Assembly (NCBI GenBank): GCA_903893215.1
Contig: CAITLJ010000028.1
Location: 1-50,798 of the forward strand
Direction of reading: 5' to 3'
DNA length: 50,798 nucleotides
DNA from: an uncultured Ferrovum sp.
Lineage (GTDB): Bacteria; Pseudomonadota; Gammaproteobacteria; Burkholderiales; Ferrovaceae
The translations under genes were made by a program, and so were the position numbers. A model generated the notes under the pieces. It saw only the letters and a list, made by a program, of their open reading frames with translations. It made no database searches and had not been told where the DNA came from. Of the stretch, positions 16,168 through 23,838 are shown piece after piece. Numbering within the stretch: position 1 is the first letter of the stretch; every line of letters begins with the position of its first letter.

Positions 16168-17738
16168 GCCAGACCTGCCGGCTGCAGCAAGAAGTCCAGC
16201 GAAAGCCGGCCGGTGACCAGCCCGCGCGTATTGCGCAACACCGGGGTACGGAAGGAATCCAGGGTGGCCCGCTGTGCAGGCGTGCCAAGGTCCAGTTGCC
16301 GCAACACCTCGCACACGATGGCATGCAGGGCCTGAAGGTTGCCGTCCTCCACTTTCACGGCAATGCCTAGCGCCCCGACGGCCCCCAGGGCGCGGGTTTG
16401 CGCCGAGGCCGGCACACCGATGGCATAGCTCGCATCGGCGCCCACCTTGCCGATCAGCCCGCCTGCAAAAGCCTCGATCAGTGCCGTGCAGAAGCGCCCT
16501 TCGCCGCCGATCAGTTGTGGATACGCCGCCATGGCCCGGTAAATACGCCCGAGATGCACAGCACGGGAGGATGGATCGGGCGCGGCCTGGTCCACCACCG
16601 CATCGGCAATGCGTGCATAGAGCAGCGCGAGCCGGTCGAGCGGAAACGCCGGCGTCGGCAGATTGCACCCATCCGTCGCCCACTGCACACCGCGCTCAGG
16701 CAGCCCGCAAAGATCGGCCAGCGTGGCCTTCACCCGCAGCTGCAGCGGGTGCCCGGGTTCATGATAACCCTGCCGCGGACTGCCGATGGCCTGTGCCGCC
16801 GCCAGCATGCCGATGTGCTTGCCGCAGCAGTTGCTGCAGATCGGCCCCGGTGTGAAGTCGCGCAGGATCCAGTCGCGTTGCACTGCTTCCGAAGCCGAGG
16901 GATGACCACCGCACGCCAGTTCGTGTTCCTGCGCCCCCACCTTGCGCAGCATGCTGGTCGCCTGCGCCAGGTGCCGCGGCTCGCTGCTGTGTGAAGCACA
17001 GATCAGCGCCAGATCGGCCTGATCAAGATCGAACTGATCAAGAACCCCGGCTTCCAGTATTGCAAGCGCCTGTGCGGGCTTGGCTGCCGAACGTGCCAGC
17101 GTGACCCGACCGGGCAGGCCGAAGGAACGCAGCAAACGGCCTCGCGCATCCACCACCGCAATATGGGCGACATGGCTGTTTTCGAGTGCATCGCCGCGCC
17201 ACAGGCGGGCCGCGACAGCATGCTCGCGTTCTGGCTGAAGCGCGCTGGAACGGAGCCGCATTGCCACATTGCAGCGCGCATAGCGCGCGCCGTAGGACTG
17301 CATGCTGCCTGCGTCGTGATCAAAACCCGCCTTTTCGTAAAGGTGGATGGCCGCCGCACAGGCCGAGTTGGTCAGCAGGTACACCGTGCGGGCGCCAAGG
17401 GCGCGGGCACGCTGCAACATGGCCTGCAGCAGGAACTCGCCAGCCTTCAGGCCGCGCGCTTCGGCGCGCACGCCCATCTTGGTCAGCTCGAAACAGCCCG
17501 GCGCGGTAGCTTGCAGGGCACAGGCCCCAACGATGCCACCGCCGGGTCGCTCGACGAACAGGATGGCACCACCGCCTGCCAGAATGTGTTCGCGTGGATG
17601 GCTGAGCACCTCAAGGTCCGTCGCCTCAAGGTGGAACATCTGCCGGATCCATTCGGCATTGATGTCATGGAATTCCTGCGCCAGTTCATCGGAGTATTCC
17701 CGGATCAACCAGTCGCCCTGCACCACCACCTGCGTCAT
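16164..17738 (-). CDS. GNAT acetyltransferase - asparaginase II fusion
   Basis: A 524-residue two-domain protein. Residues 1 to about 160 are a GNAT N-acetyltransferase with the acetyl-CoA loop ARGLKAG and the terminal IHLYEKAGFDHD. Residues about 175-520 are an asparaginase of the Rhizobium etli AnsA (asparaginase II, PF06089) family, not the classic type I/II fold. Its site residues are present: ASHSSEP (248-254), NCCGKH with C304 and K307, and DGCNLPT with C358. The C304-K307-C358 spacing equals that of the zinc-binding C135, K138 and C189 described for the R. etli enzyme. It would hydrolyse asparagine to aspartate and ammonium. No signal peptide is seen. The role of the GNAT domain is unknown. 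Confidence 0.88.
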   Translation of the reverse strand: MTQVVVQGDWLIREYSDELAQEFHDINAEWIRQMFHLEATDLEVLSHPREHILAGGGAILFVERPGGGIVGACALQATAPGCFELTKMGVRAEARGLKAGEFLLQAMLQRARALGARTVYLLTNSACAAAIHLYEKAGFDHDAGSMQSYGARYARCNVAMRLRSSALQPEREHAVAARLWRGDALENSHVAHIAVVDARGRLLRSFGLPGRVTLARSAAKPAQALAILEAGVLDQFDLDQADLALICASHSSEPRHLAQATSMLRKVGAQEHELACGGHPSASEAVQRDWILRDFTPGPICSNCCGKHIGMLAAAQAIGSPRQGYHEPGHPLQLRVKATLADLCGLPERGVQWATDGCNLPTPAFPLDRLALLYARIADAVVDQAAPDPSSRAVHLGRIYRAMAAYPQLIGGEGRFCTALIEAFAGGLIGKVGADASYAIGVPASAQTRALGAVGALGIAVKVEDGNLQALHAIVCEVLRQLDLGTPAQRATLDSFRTPVLRNTRGLVTGRLSLDFLLQPAGLA

Positions 17739-17829
17739 TTGTGCATCGCCCTGTTACACCTGCGCACGTGCGCACAATCACTATAAGACAGGCTGGAACA
17801 CTTGAGAACGCGCAGCCTGCACAGCGGCA

Positions 17830-18969
17830 TCAGGCGGGGCAAAGGGCGGGCTGGGCGGCTGTTTGCGACGGCACGCGTTTTACCGTCCAAACCCGCTGCA
17901 AGCGTTGACCGAGGCCGGTGAGCAGGGTATACGGGCTGATGCCGGCTGCGGATGCCTGCACGTTGACGGTGCGAACGCTATCGAGCAGATCACACCAGCC
18001 AGCCTGCGCAAGCAAGGATGGCGGCACATCGGTCACGTCGACCGTCAGCGTATCCATGGACACCCGGCCGATCACCGGCACCACATGCCCCGCCACTGCC
18101 GCCGACGCGCGGTTTCCCAGCGCGCGGGGAAAGCCGTCCGCGTATCCGGCTGCCACCGTGGCAATCCGGCTTTGACGCGCAGCGCGCCAGGTACCGTTGT
18201 AACCGACCCGACCGCCCGGCACCACATCACGACACTGAATGATCCTGGCCTGTAACTGCACCACCGGATGCATTGCATGCTGCAGCGTCATTTGCGGCGC
18301 AATGCCATATAAAGCCGCACCGGGACGGACGAGGTCAAAGTGCCATGGCGCGCCCAGAAAGATGCCGGATGAATTGGCAAGGCTGGCTGGTACTGTGGGC
18401 CAGGCCGAACGCATGCGGACGAACTGCTGCAATTGGCGTCGATTCGACACCGCCTGAATGCGCTCTGCATTGACCAGATGGCTCATCACCAACCGCAAGT
18501 CGATGCCATCAAGCAAGTCCGGATGATCGATCAGCGCCTGCCACTCAGCGCCCGGCAAACCGAGCCGATGCATGCCGGTATCCACCTGCAGGGCCGCCGC
18601 CAGCCGGACCTGACGGCGACGCGCCTCTTTCTGCCAGGCCTCAACCTGGCCCAGACTGTTCAGCACCGGCCAGAGGCCGGCATCGACACAGTCCGACTCA
18701 GTGCCAGGGATCAAGCCGTTGAGGACGAACATGACGGCCGGCGCCGGCAAGCGCGTTCGCAGCGCGATTCCCTCCTCCAACTGAGCCACAAAAAACGTAC
18801 GGCATCCTTCCTCGAACAGACGGCCGGCAATGGGGGAAGCCCCCAGGCCATAGGCGTCGGCCTTCACCACAGCGGCACAATGCGCGCCGCCAGCCTGACT
18901 GCGCAGGACTTGCCAATTGGTGACCACCGCATCGAGATCGATCAGCAGGCGGGCAGCGGCCATCCCCAT
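17830..18969 (-). CDS. dadX: catabolic alanine racemase
   Basis: A 379-residue PLP-dependent fold-III racemase interconverting L- and D-alanine. The cofactor lysine is in AAVVKADAYGLGA (near residue 35); the opposing catalytic tyrosine is in VGYNGTW. GRVSMDTLTVDVTD is the conserved C-terminal barrel segment. The ATG at 18969 (MGMAAARLLIDLDAV) lies 4 bp past the dadA stop, so dadA and dadX form an operon. This identifies it as the catabolic DadX rather than the biosynthetic Alr: it makes D-alanine for DadA to oxidise. An upstream in-frame extension inside dadA is spurious. Confidence 0.93.
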   Translation of the reverse strand: MGMAAARLLIDLDAVVTNWQVLRSQAGGAHCAAVVKADAYGLGASPIAGRLFEEGCRTFFVAQLEEGIALRTRLPAPAVMFVLNGLIPGTESDCVDAGLWPVLNSLGQVEAWQKEARRRQVRLAAALQVDTGMHRLGLPGAEWQALIDHPDLLDGIDLRLVMSHLVNAERIQAVSNRRQLQQFVRMRSAWPTVPASLANSSGIFLGAPWHFDLVRPGAALYGIAPQMTLQHAMHPVVQLQARIIQCRDVVPGGRVGYNGTWRAARQSRIATVAAGYADGFPRALGNRASAAVAGHVVPVIGRVSMDTLTVDVTDVPPSLLAQAGWCDLLDSVRTVNVQASAAGISPYTLLTGLGQRLQRVWTVKRVPSQTAAQPALCPA

Positions 18970-18973
18970 TGGA

Positions 18974-20338
18974 TCAGACCTGCCCAGCCGGGCCACCCGG
19001 AACGCCGGTGGTGCCGGAGAACATGGGGGCCGTTCGGTCAGCGGCGGGCGGGGTCTGCCGCGGCGCTCCAGTTGCGCGTTGTGCATACCGGGCCAAAGCA
19101 TAGCCCTCGCCTTGCAGGGCAGGCGCACGCCCGGCAAGCTGATCGGCAAGCATGCGCGCCGACCCGCAAGCCATGGTCCAGCCCAGCGTACCGTGCCCCG
19201 TGTTGAGCGACAGGTTGGCATAGGGCGTGGCCCCCACCAGTGGCGTACCATCCGGCGTCATCGGTCGCAGTCCGCACCAGAAACCGTCGTCTTTCTGCCC
19301 CGCGCTGGTGCTGCCGGGAAACAGGCTGTCCACCACCATCCGCAGGGTGGCGCGACGACGCGGATCCAGCGTGCGATCAAAGCCGGCCAGTTCAGCCATG
19401 CCGCCAACGCGAATCCGCTGATCAAAACGGGTGATTGCCACCTTGTAGGTTTCGTCCAGTACGGTGGACACCGGCGCGCGCGATGCGTCGTGCAAGGGCA
19501 GCGTGAGGGAGTAGCCTTTTACCGGATACACCGGAAGGTCAAGGTCGAGTGGCAGTGCCAGGGCACGACTGAAGCTGCCGCAGGCCAGAACATAATGGTC
19601 GGCCTGGTGCAGGTCGCCACCTACCTGCACGCCAGCCACGCGGCGCCCTTCCGTGCGCAGACCATTCACCGTTTCGCCAAAGCGGAACTGCACGCCAAGT
19701 GCCCGTGCCCGCGCCGCCAACTGGCGCGTGAACAGGTGGCAGTCCCCGGTTTCATCATTGGGCAGACGCAAACCGCCGGTGAGCGTACCTGCCACGCGCT
19801 GCAGCGCCGGTTCGACTTCGGCCAGGCGCCCGGCGGGCAAGAGTTGCCAGGGCACGCCACAGGCTTCGAGCACCTCGACGTCGCGCTGCGCCGAGGCAAA
19901 CTGGACGGCTGTGCGGAACACCTGCAAGGTGCCGCCGGTGCGCTGTTCATAATCCAGCCCGAGTTCATCGCGCAGAGTGCGCAGGCTGTCACGACTGAAT
20001 TCGGCAAGGCGCAGCATGCGCGCCTTATTGATGGCATAACGCGGCGCATTGCACTGGGCCAGCATCTGCGCCATCCAGCGCAACTGGTACAGGCTGCCAT
20101 CAAGTTGGATGGCCAGCGGTGCATGGCGCTGAAACAGCCAGCGCAGGGCCTTCAGCGGGATGCCGGGGGCGGCCCAGGGTGCAGAGTAACCGGGTGACAC
20201 CTGGCCTGCATTGCCAAAACTGGTTTCCAGGCCGGCCCCCGCCTGGCGGTCGATCACGGTGACCTGCGCACCGGCGCGCGCCAGATACCAGGCAGTGGTC
20301 ACGCCCACCACCCCACTGCCCATCACGATGACTTTCAT
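18974..20338 (-). CDS. dadA: D-amino acid dehydrogenase, small (FAD) subunit
   Basis: A 454-residue flavoenzyme that oxidatively deaminates D-alanine and other D-amino acids to 2-oxo acids at the inner membrane, passing electrons to the respiratory chain. It starts [20 protein letters not shown], a classic FAD Rossmann motif. [14 protein letters not shown] and [19 protein letters not shown] are typical DadA C-terminal motifs. The start is the ATG at 20338, preceded by a GGAG-like sequence. The tail beyond about residue 430 (Ala/Pro/Thr-rich) is longer than in the usual 432-residue enzymes. It heads the dadA-dadX operon, divergent from the Lrp-type regulator across a region with two palindromic repeats. 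Confidence 0.95.
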   Translation of the reverse strand: MKVIVMGSGVVGVTTAWYLARAGAQVTVIDRQAGAGLETSFGNAGQVSPGYSAPWAAPGIPLKALRWLFQRHAPLAIQLDGSLYQLRWMAQMLAQCNAPRYAINKARMLRLAEFSRDSLRTLRDELGLDYEQRTGGTLQVFRTAVQFASAQRDVEVLEACGVPWQLLPAGRLAEVEPALQRVAGTLTGGLRLPNDETGDCHLFTRQLAARARALGVQFRFGETVNGLRTEGRRVAGVQVGGDLHQADHYVLACGSFSRALALPLDLDLPVYPVKGYSLTLPLHDASRAPVSTVLDETYKVAITRFDQRIRVGGMAELAGFDRTLDPRRRATLRMVVDSLFPGSTSAGQKDDGFWCGLRPMTPDGTPLVGATPYANLSLNTGHGTLGWTMACGSARMLADQLAGRAPALQGEGYALARYAQRATGAPRQTPPAADRTAPMFSGTTGVPGGPAGQV

Positions 20339-20389
20339 GGCGGACTCCTGCGGCAAAGGTCAAAACACCAATATAGCGCTGCCTCAACA

Positions 20390-20406
20390 GTGAAATTCAC
20401 CATAAA
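20390..20406. promoter_or_regulatory. palindromic operator-like site, copy 1 (dadA/lrp intergenic)
   Basis: The 17-mer GTGAAATTCACCATAAA contains a dyad, GTGAA-A-TTCAC. An identical 17-mer lies at 20463-20479 in the same orientation, 73 bp away centre to centre. This copy sits about 50 bp before the dadA start. It is the expected place for binding by the divergently encoded Lrp/AsnC regulator; binding itself is inferred. Confidence 0.6.
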
Positions 20407-20462
20407 ATTTAATCATTACTGCACAATATCCGAATAAAACCCTTTTAAATACGGTATTGTTG

Positions 20463-20479
20463 GTGAAATTCACCATAAA
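20463..20479. promoter_or_regulatory. palindromic operator-like site, copy 2 (dadA/lrp intergenic)
   Basis: Second identical copy of GTGAAATTCACCATAAA. With the preceding G the dyad here is a perfect 6+1+6 palindrome (GGTGAA-A-TTCACC). It ends 9 bp before the ATG of the Lrp-type gene, so occupancy would be expected to block that gene's own translation start region or promoter. The AT-rich spacer between the copies contrasts with the GC-rich surroundings and probably contains both promoters. Confidence 0.6.
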
Positions 20480-20488
20480 GATCGGATC

Positions 20489-20956
20489 ATGCGCGAACTC
20501 GACCGGATTGACCGTCGCATCCTCGACCTGCTGCAGCGGGACGGGCGTCTCAGCATGACCGATCTGGCCGAAACGGTGGGCCTGTCTGCTACGCCATGCA
20601 CCGAGCGGGTGCGCCGTCTGGAACGTGAAAATGTGATCACCGGGTATCACGCCCGGCTCAATCCGGCAGCGGTTGGCCGCGGCATGCTGGTGTTTGTCGA
20701 GATCAAGATGACCACCAAGTCAGACGAGGTGTTCAACCGGGTCAAGCGCGAGATCGATGCCGTTCCGGAAGTGCTGGAATGCCATCTGGTCTCCGGCGAC
20801 TTCGACTATCTGGTCAAGGCGCGCATCGGAGAAATGTCGGATTACCGGCGCCTGCTGGGCAGCATCCTGCTCAAGCTGCCGGGTGCCACCGAATCACGCA
20901 GCTATATCGTGATGGAGGAACTGAAGGAAACCCTGCTGCTTGAAATGAATCGATAG
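20489..20956 (+). CDS. Lrp/AsnC family regulator, DadR-like
   Basis: A 155-residue feast/famine regulator. The N-terminal HTH (SMTDLAETVGLSATPCTERV, about residues 20-45) is followed by the RAM ligand-binding domain (VFVEIKMTTKSDEVFNRV and VLECHLVSGDFDYLVKARI). It is divergent from dadA. In Pseudomonas and other bacteria the neighbour of dadAX is an Lrp-type activator responding to alanine, so a DadR role is the best guess. It is likely autoregulated through the palindromic repeats immediately upstream. Its 3' end converges on the LysE-type exporter gene with 8 bp between. Confidence 0.9.
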   Translation: MRELDRIDRRILDLLQRDGRLSMTDLAETVGLSATPCTERVRRLERENVITGYHARLNPAAVGRGMLVFVEIKMTTKSDEVFNRVKREIDAVPEVLECHLVSGDFDYLVKARIGEMSDYRRLLGSILLKLPGATESRSYIVMEELKETLLLEMNR

Positions 20957-20964
20957 GGACCGGA

Positions 20965-21603
20965 TCAGTCCACCAGCACCCCCTGCGCAAGCCTGATCGC
21001 GGTGCCGCACATGGTCAGGCCAACGAGAACGTCGAGCACCTGCCACGCGCGCTGACGCGCGAACAAGGGCGAGAGCGCACGCGCGCCGAATCCCAATGAC
21101 GTAAACCAGACGGTGCTGGCCAGTCCGGCACCCAACAGGAACGCCCACTGGGTGCCCGCAACCTGCCGGGCGCCCACGGTGCCGACAAGCACCACCGTAT
21201 CCAGATAGACGTGCGGATTGAGCAGGCTGATCGTGAGTACCTGCCCAACCACCCGTTGCGTCGACTGCAGCCCGCCCGCCGCCTGGACCACCAGCGCTTC
21301 GGGGTGCAGTGCGCGCCTGAATGCAGACAGGCCATACCATCCGAGCATGACCGCGCCACCCAGCGCCGCCGCATTCAATACCCGCGGATGTTCAGTAACC
21401 GCCCGCCCCAGCCCGCTTACGCCGAGCGTCATCAGCAGGATGTCGATCAGCGTGCAAACGCTGACCACCACCACCACGTGTTCCCGGCGCAACCCCTGAC
21501 GGAGCACGAAGGTGTTCTGTGCGCCAATGGCAACGATCAGGGAGCCACTCAGAAAAAGACCACTCACCAGACTGGTGACGGAAGCAGCGGCAATCAATGA
21601 CAT
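20965..21603 (-). CDS. LysE/ArgO family amino-acid exporter
   Basis: A 212-residue inner-membrane protein with about six hydrophobic segments. The N-terminal GSLIVAIGAQNTFVLRQGLRR is the ArgO/LysE subfamily motif, and ISLLNPHVYLDTVVLVGTVG the second signature. These transporters export L-arginine or L-lysine (and analogues). It belongs to a different branch from the RhtB-type gene at 14142-14780. LysE-type genes are often regulated by a LysR-type ArgP; none is adjacent here. It lies downstream of, and antiparallel to, the Lrp-type gene. Confidence 0.9.
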   Translation of the reverse strand: MSLIAAASVTSLVSGLFLSGSLIVAIGAQNTFVLRQGLRREHVVVVVSVCTLIDILLMTLGVSGLGRAVTEHPRVLNAAALGGAVMLGWYGLSAFRRALHPEALVVQAAGGLQSTQRVVGQVLTISLLNPHVYLDTVVLVGTVGARQVAGTQWAFLLGAGLASTVWFTSLGFGARALSPLFARQRAWQVLDVLVGLTMCGTAIRLAQGVLVD

Positions 21604-21650
21604 GAACGGAGAGGAAAACTGGCGGCAGACGGCCTGCCATTATCCCGCTT

Positions 21651-22094
21651 TCAACGCCTGCCGGGGTGCGGCAGTGCGGCCACCTGCGCTTCGCTGACCA
21701 TGTCCGGGTAATGATTGCCAAAACTGGTGCGAATGTAATTCACCACATTGGCAATCTGCGCATCACTCAGGTGAACGGTACGCAGTTCCTGCAGGGCCAG
21801 ACTGGTGGCTGGCAATCCGAACGGTGGCATGCCATGTCGCCCCCCCAGTACGGTCAGCACAGGATATTTCCAGGCTGCCAGCGCGGCATCGCCACCGAGC
21901 GCCGGGTAGTGCCCCGCCCCTACGGCCCCCTGCCCGGCCGGCATATGGCAGCCTTGGCAAATCTGCATATAGATCTGCTCACCACTCTGGACCGGATCCT
22001 GACCGGGAGTGTCAGGGAACGAGGAATCGTCGGCAAAGGCCGGCACCAGCCACAGGCACAGCATGGGGATCAGCCACAGCAGGGTTCGCCTCAT
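21651..22094 (-). CDS. periplasmic mono-haem cytochrome c
   Basis: A 147-residue secreted cytochrome. A Sec signal peptide (LLWLIPMLCLWLVPAFA) is followed by one haem-attachment motif, CQGCH (near residue 46), in GEQIYMQICQGCHMPAGQG. A likely axial methionine is in GRHGMPPFG. Class I fold, C-terminal helix DAQIANVVNYIRTSF. Its ATG overlaps the stop of the upstream flavin amine oxidase (ATGA), so the two are translationally coupled. This makes it the probable electron acceptor of that enzyme, as reported for the CycN cytochrome of the nicotine oxidoreductase NicA2 in Pseudomonas. Confidence 0.92.
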   Translation of the reverse strand: MRRTLLWLIPMLCLWLVPAFADDSSFPDTPGQDPVQSGEQIYMQICQGCHMPAGQGAVGAGHYPALGGDAALAAWKYPVLTVLGGRHGMPPFGLPATSLALQELRTVHLSDAQIANVVNYIRTSFGNHYPDMVSEAQVAALPHPGRR

Positions 22095-23701
22095 GCGCTG
22101 GCTCCCTGCGCCACGGCGCGTTGGTGCAGTCGCCCGACGGCATCGAGTGCTGATGTCACCGCCCCTTCCTGCCAGCCACCAATGAACGAGGCGTGTTCGC
22201 CGGCCAGCGCAATGCGACCGTCGATGGCGCACAAGTCGTCGTAGTGTCGGGCACGCGCTTCGGTGGTCCACATGCCATAGCAACCCTGCGTGAAAGGCAC
22301 CCTGTGCCACGCCACAGCCACCCCGTTGTCAAATTCGGTCTTGTACTGCGGATGGATCTGGCTACCGTATTCCACAGCCTTCTGCACGCGTTCCCCGGGC
22401 GTCATCGACGTGAACTCCATCGCATTCAGCCCCCAGATGTAGGCGCCGAGCAGGACGCCCTTGCCGTTGGCATGAAAGCCGGTGGAAGGGTAGCCAATAT
22501 TGGTGATCGGCAGGTCGGTGTAGCTGATCCCGCCAAAAATATGATCGTCCTCTTCCCAGAACCGCCGCTTGAACTGCAGGCCCACTTTCACAGACGAGGC
22601 ATAGGGCACTGCGCCGATTGCGGCGCCCAGCTGCTCGCCCACGTTCATCGGTATTTCAGCCAGGATCGGCAGCGGAATCGTGCACAGGCACCAATCTGCG
22701 CGTGCCGTCTGCGACACACCGGGTTTGCTGGCGTCATCATAGTGCACGGTGACGCCAGCGGCGTCCTGCTGGATGGAAGTCACCTTGGCCTGATAGCGGA
22801 TCAACCCGGCCAGTTCGCGCCCGAACGCCTCGCCGATCCTGCCCATGCCACCGACCGGCTGAAACAGGGCGGTCTGCATGTCGTAGTGGTCGCCGCTCGA
22901 GACGCCGCGCCACAGCCCCGACTGCAAGATGTCGTCGAGCTGGATCGGTGTCCCGGACTCCGGGCGCGCGGTCAGGCCGCCCCCCGGTGGCTTGAGATAA
23001 CCTCGGCGTTCCCCGCTGACGTCACCCGCGACGTACCGGAAATCGCTGTCCAGTGCCCCCCAACCGCGCAGGGATTCGAGCAAACGTTCCTGATCTTCCC
23101 TGGTCACCAGGCTATCCAGGGCATGCTGGTGCGTGGCCTTGGCCAGCAGTTCCGCCACCTGCCCCTGGTAGTCCGCCTTGATTTCGCGAAAGCGCTGTGG
23201 TTTGCCGCCAAACGCCTTGCTGCCGTGCAACAGGGCGTTGTAATTCACCTGCACGAAGGGTTCGAGTGCCACCCCAAGCCGCTTGCAGTAGCTCAGGATG
23301 CCATGGTGGTGATAGGGAATCCGCCACGGCCCCGGGTTGATGTACAGCCCCGGGTCGAACTCGCAATGCTGCGTCTCTCCCCCAAGTTCGGTATAGCGAT
23401 CCCCGCCGTGCAGGGTCCAGTTACGACCGCCGGCGCGATTGTTGAATTCCAGCACCTGCACCTTGTACCCGGCATTGCGCAGCTCATACGCTGCTGTCAT
23501 GCCAGCCATACCTGCACCGAGGATCAGCACCGACGCGCCGGGTGGCGCGCCTTTAAGCTCCGTCGGCCCCTTCCAGGGCGATTCGGCTGCCAGCGCCAGA
23601 CTGTTCATCGCCTGGTACATCACACTGCCACCTGCCATCAGCCCGACACGCCGCAGAAGCTCGCGCCGGGTGAGTCCGTCCTGACCAGAATCCGAAGCCA
23701 T
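22091..23701 (-). CDS. Tat-exported flavin monoamine oxidase family enzyme
   Basis: A 536-residue FAD-dependent amine oxidase. The N-terminus has a twin-arginine signal (LTRRELLRRVGLMAGG), so the folded flavoprotein is probably exported to the periplasm. The FAD site is LILGAGMAGMTAAYELR and FNNRAGGRNWT; the C-terminal flavin motif is ALAGEHASFIGGWQEGA. The start is the ATG at 23701, preceded by GGGAG at good spacing. The overlapping cytochrome c gene suggests it acts as a dehydrogenase passing electrons to the cytochrome instead of oxygen. Substrate unknown: an amine, an L-amino acid or a nicotine-like alkaloid are all possible for this family. Confidence 0.9.
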   Translation of the reverse strand: MASDSGQDGLTRRELLRRVGLMAGGSVMYQAMNSLALAAESPWKGPTELKGAPPGASVLILGAGMAGMTAAYELRNAGYKVQVLEFNNRAGGRNWTLHGGDRYTELGGETQHCEFDPGLYINPGPWRIPYHHHGILSYCKRLGVALEPFVQVNYNALLHGSKAFGGKPQRFREIKADYQGQVAELLAKATHQHALDSLVTREDQERLLESLRGWGALDSDFRYVAGDVSGERRGYLKPPGGGLTARPESGTPIQLDDILQSGLWRGVSSGDHYDMQTALFQPVGGMGRIGEAFGRELAGLIRYQAKVTSIQQDAAGVTVHYDDASKPGVSQTARADWCLCTIPLPILAEIPMNVGEQLGAAIGAVPYASSVKVGLQFKRRFWEEDDHIFGGISYTDLPITNIGYPSTGFHANGKGVLLGAYIWGLNAMEFTSMTPGERVQKAVEYGSQIHPQYKTEFDNGVAVAWHRVPFTQGCYGMWTTEARARHYDDLCAIDGRIALAGEHASFIGGWQEGAVTSALDAVGRLHQRAVAQGASA

Positions 23702-23766
23702 CGCCACTCCCGTTATTGCTCACGCCGGCTGTGCTGCAGCGATCGCATCCGTCCAGCTTTGAGGCT

Positions 23767-23787
23767 AGTGCAGCCTATCGCTGCACT
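23767..23787. other. inverted repeat upstream of the flavin amine oxidase
   Basis: A perfect 7-bp dyad AGTGCAG / CTGCACT separated by CCTATCG. It lies about 65 bp before the amine oxidase start and about 50 bp after the end of the upstream monooxygenase gene. It could be an operator for the oxidase-cytochrome pair or a weak terminator of the gene before it; there is no T-run. Confidence 0.35.
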
Positions 23788-23838
23788 GCAATATGAGAGC
23801 CTGCATGAAGGTCATGTGGCTTCAGACATGGCACCAGG

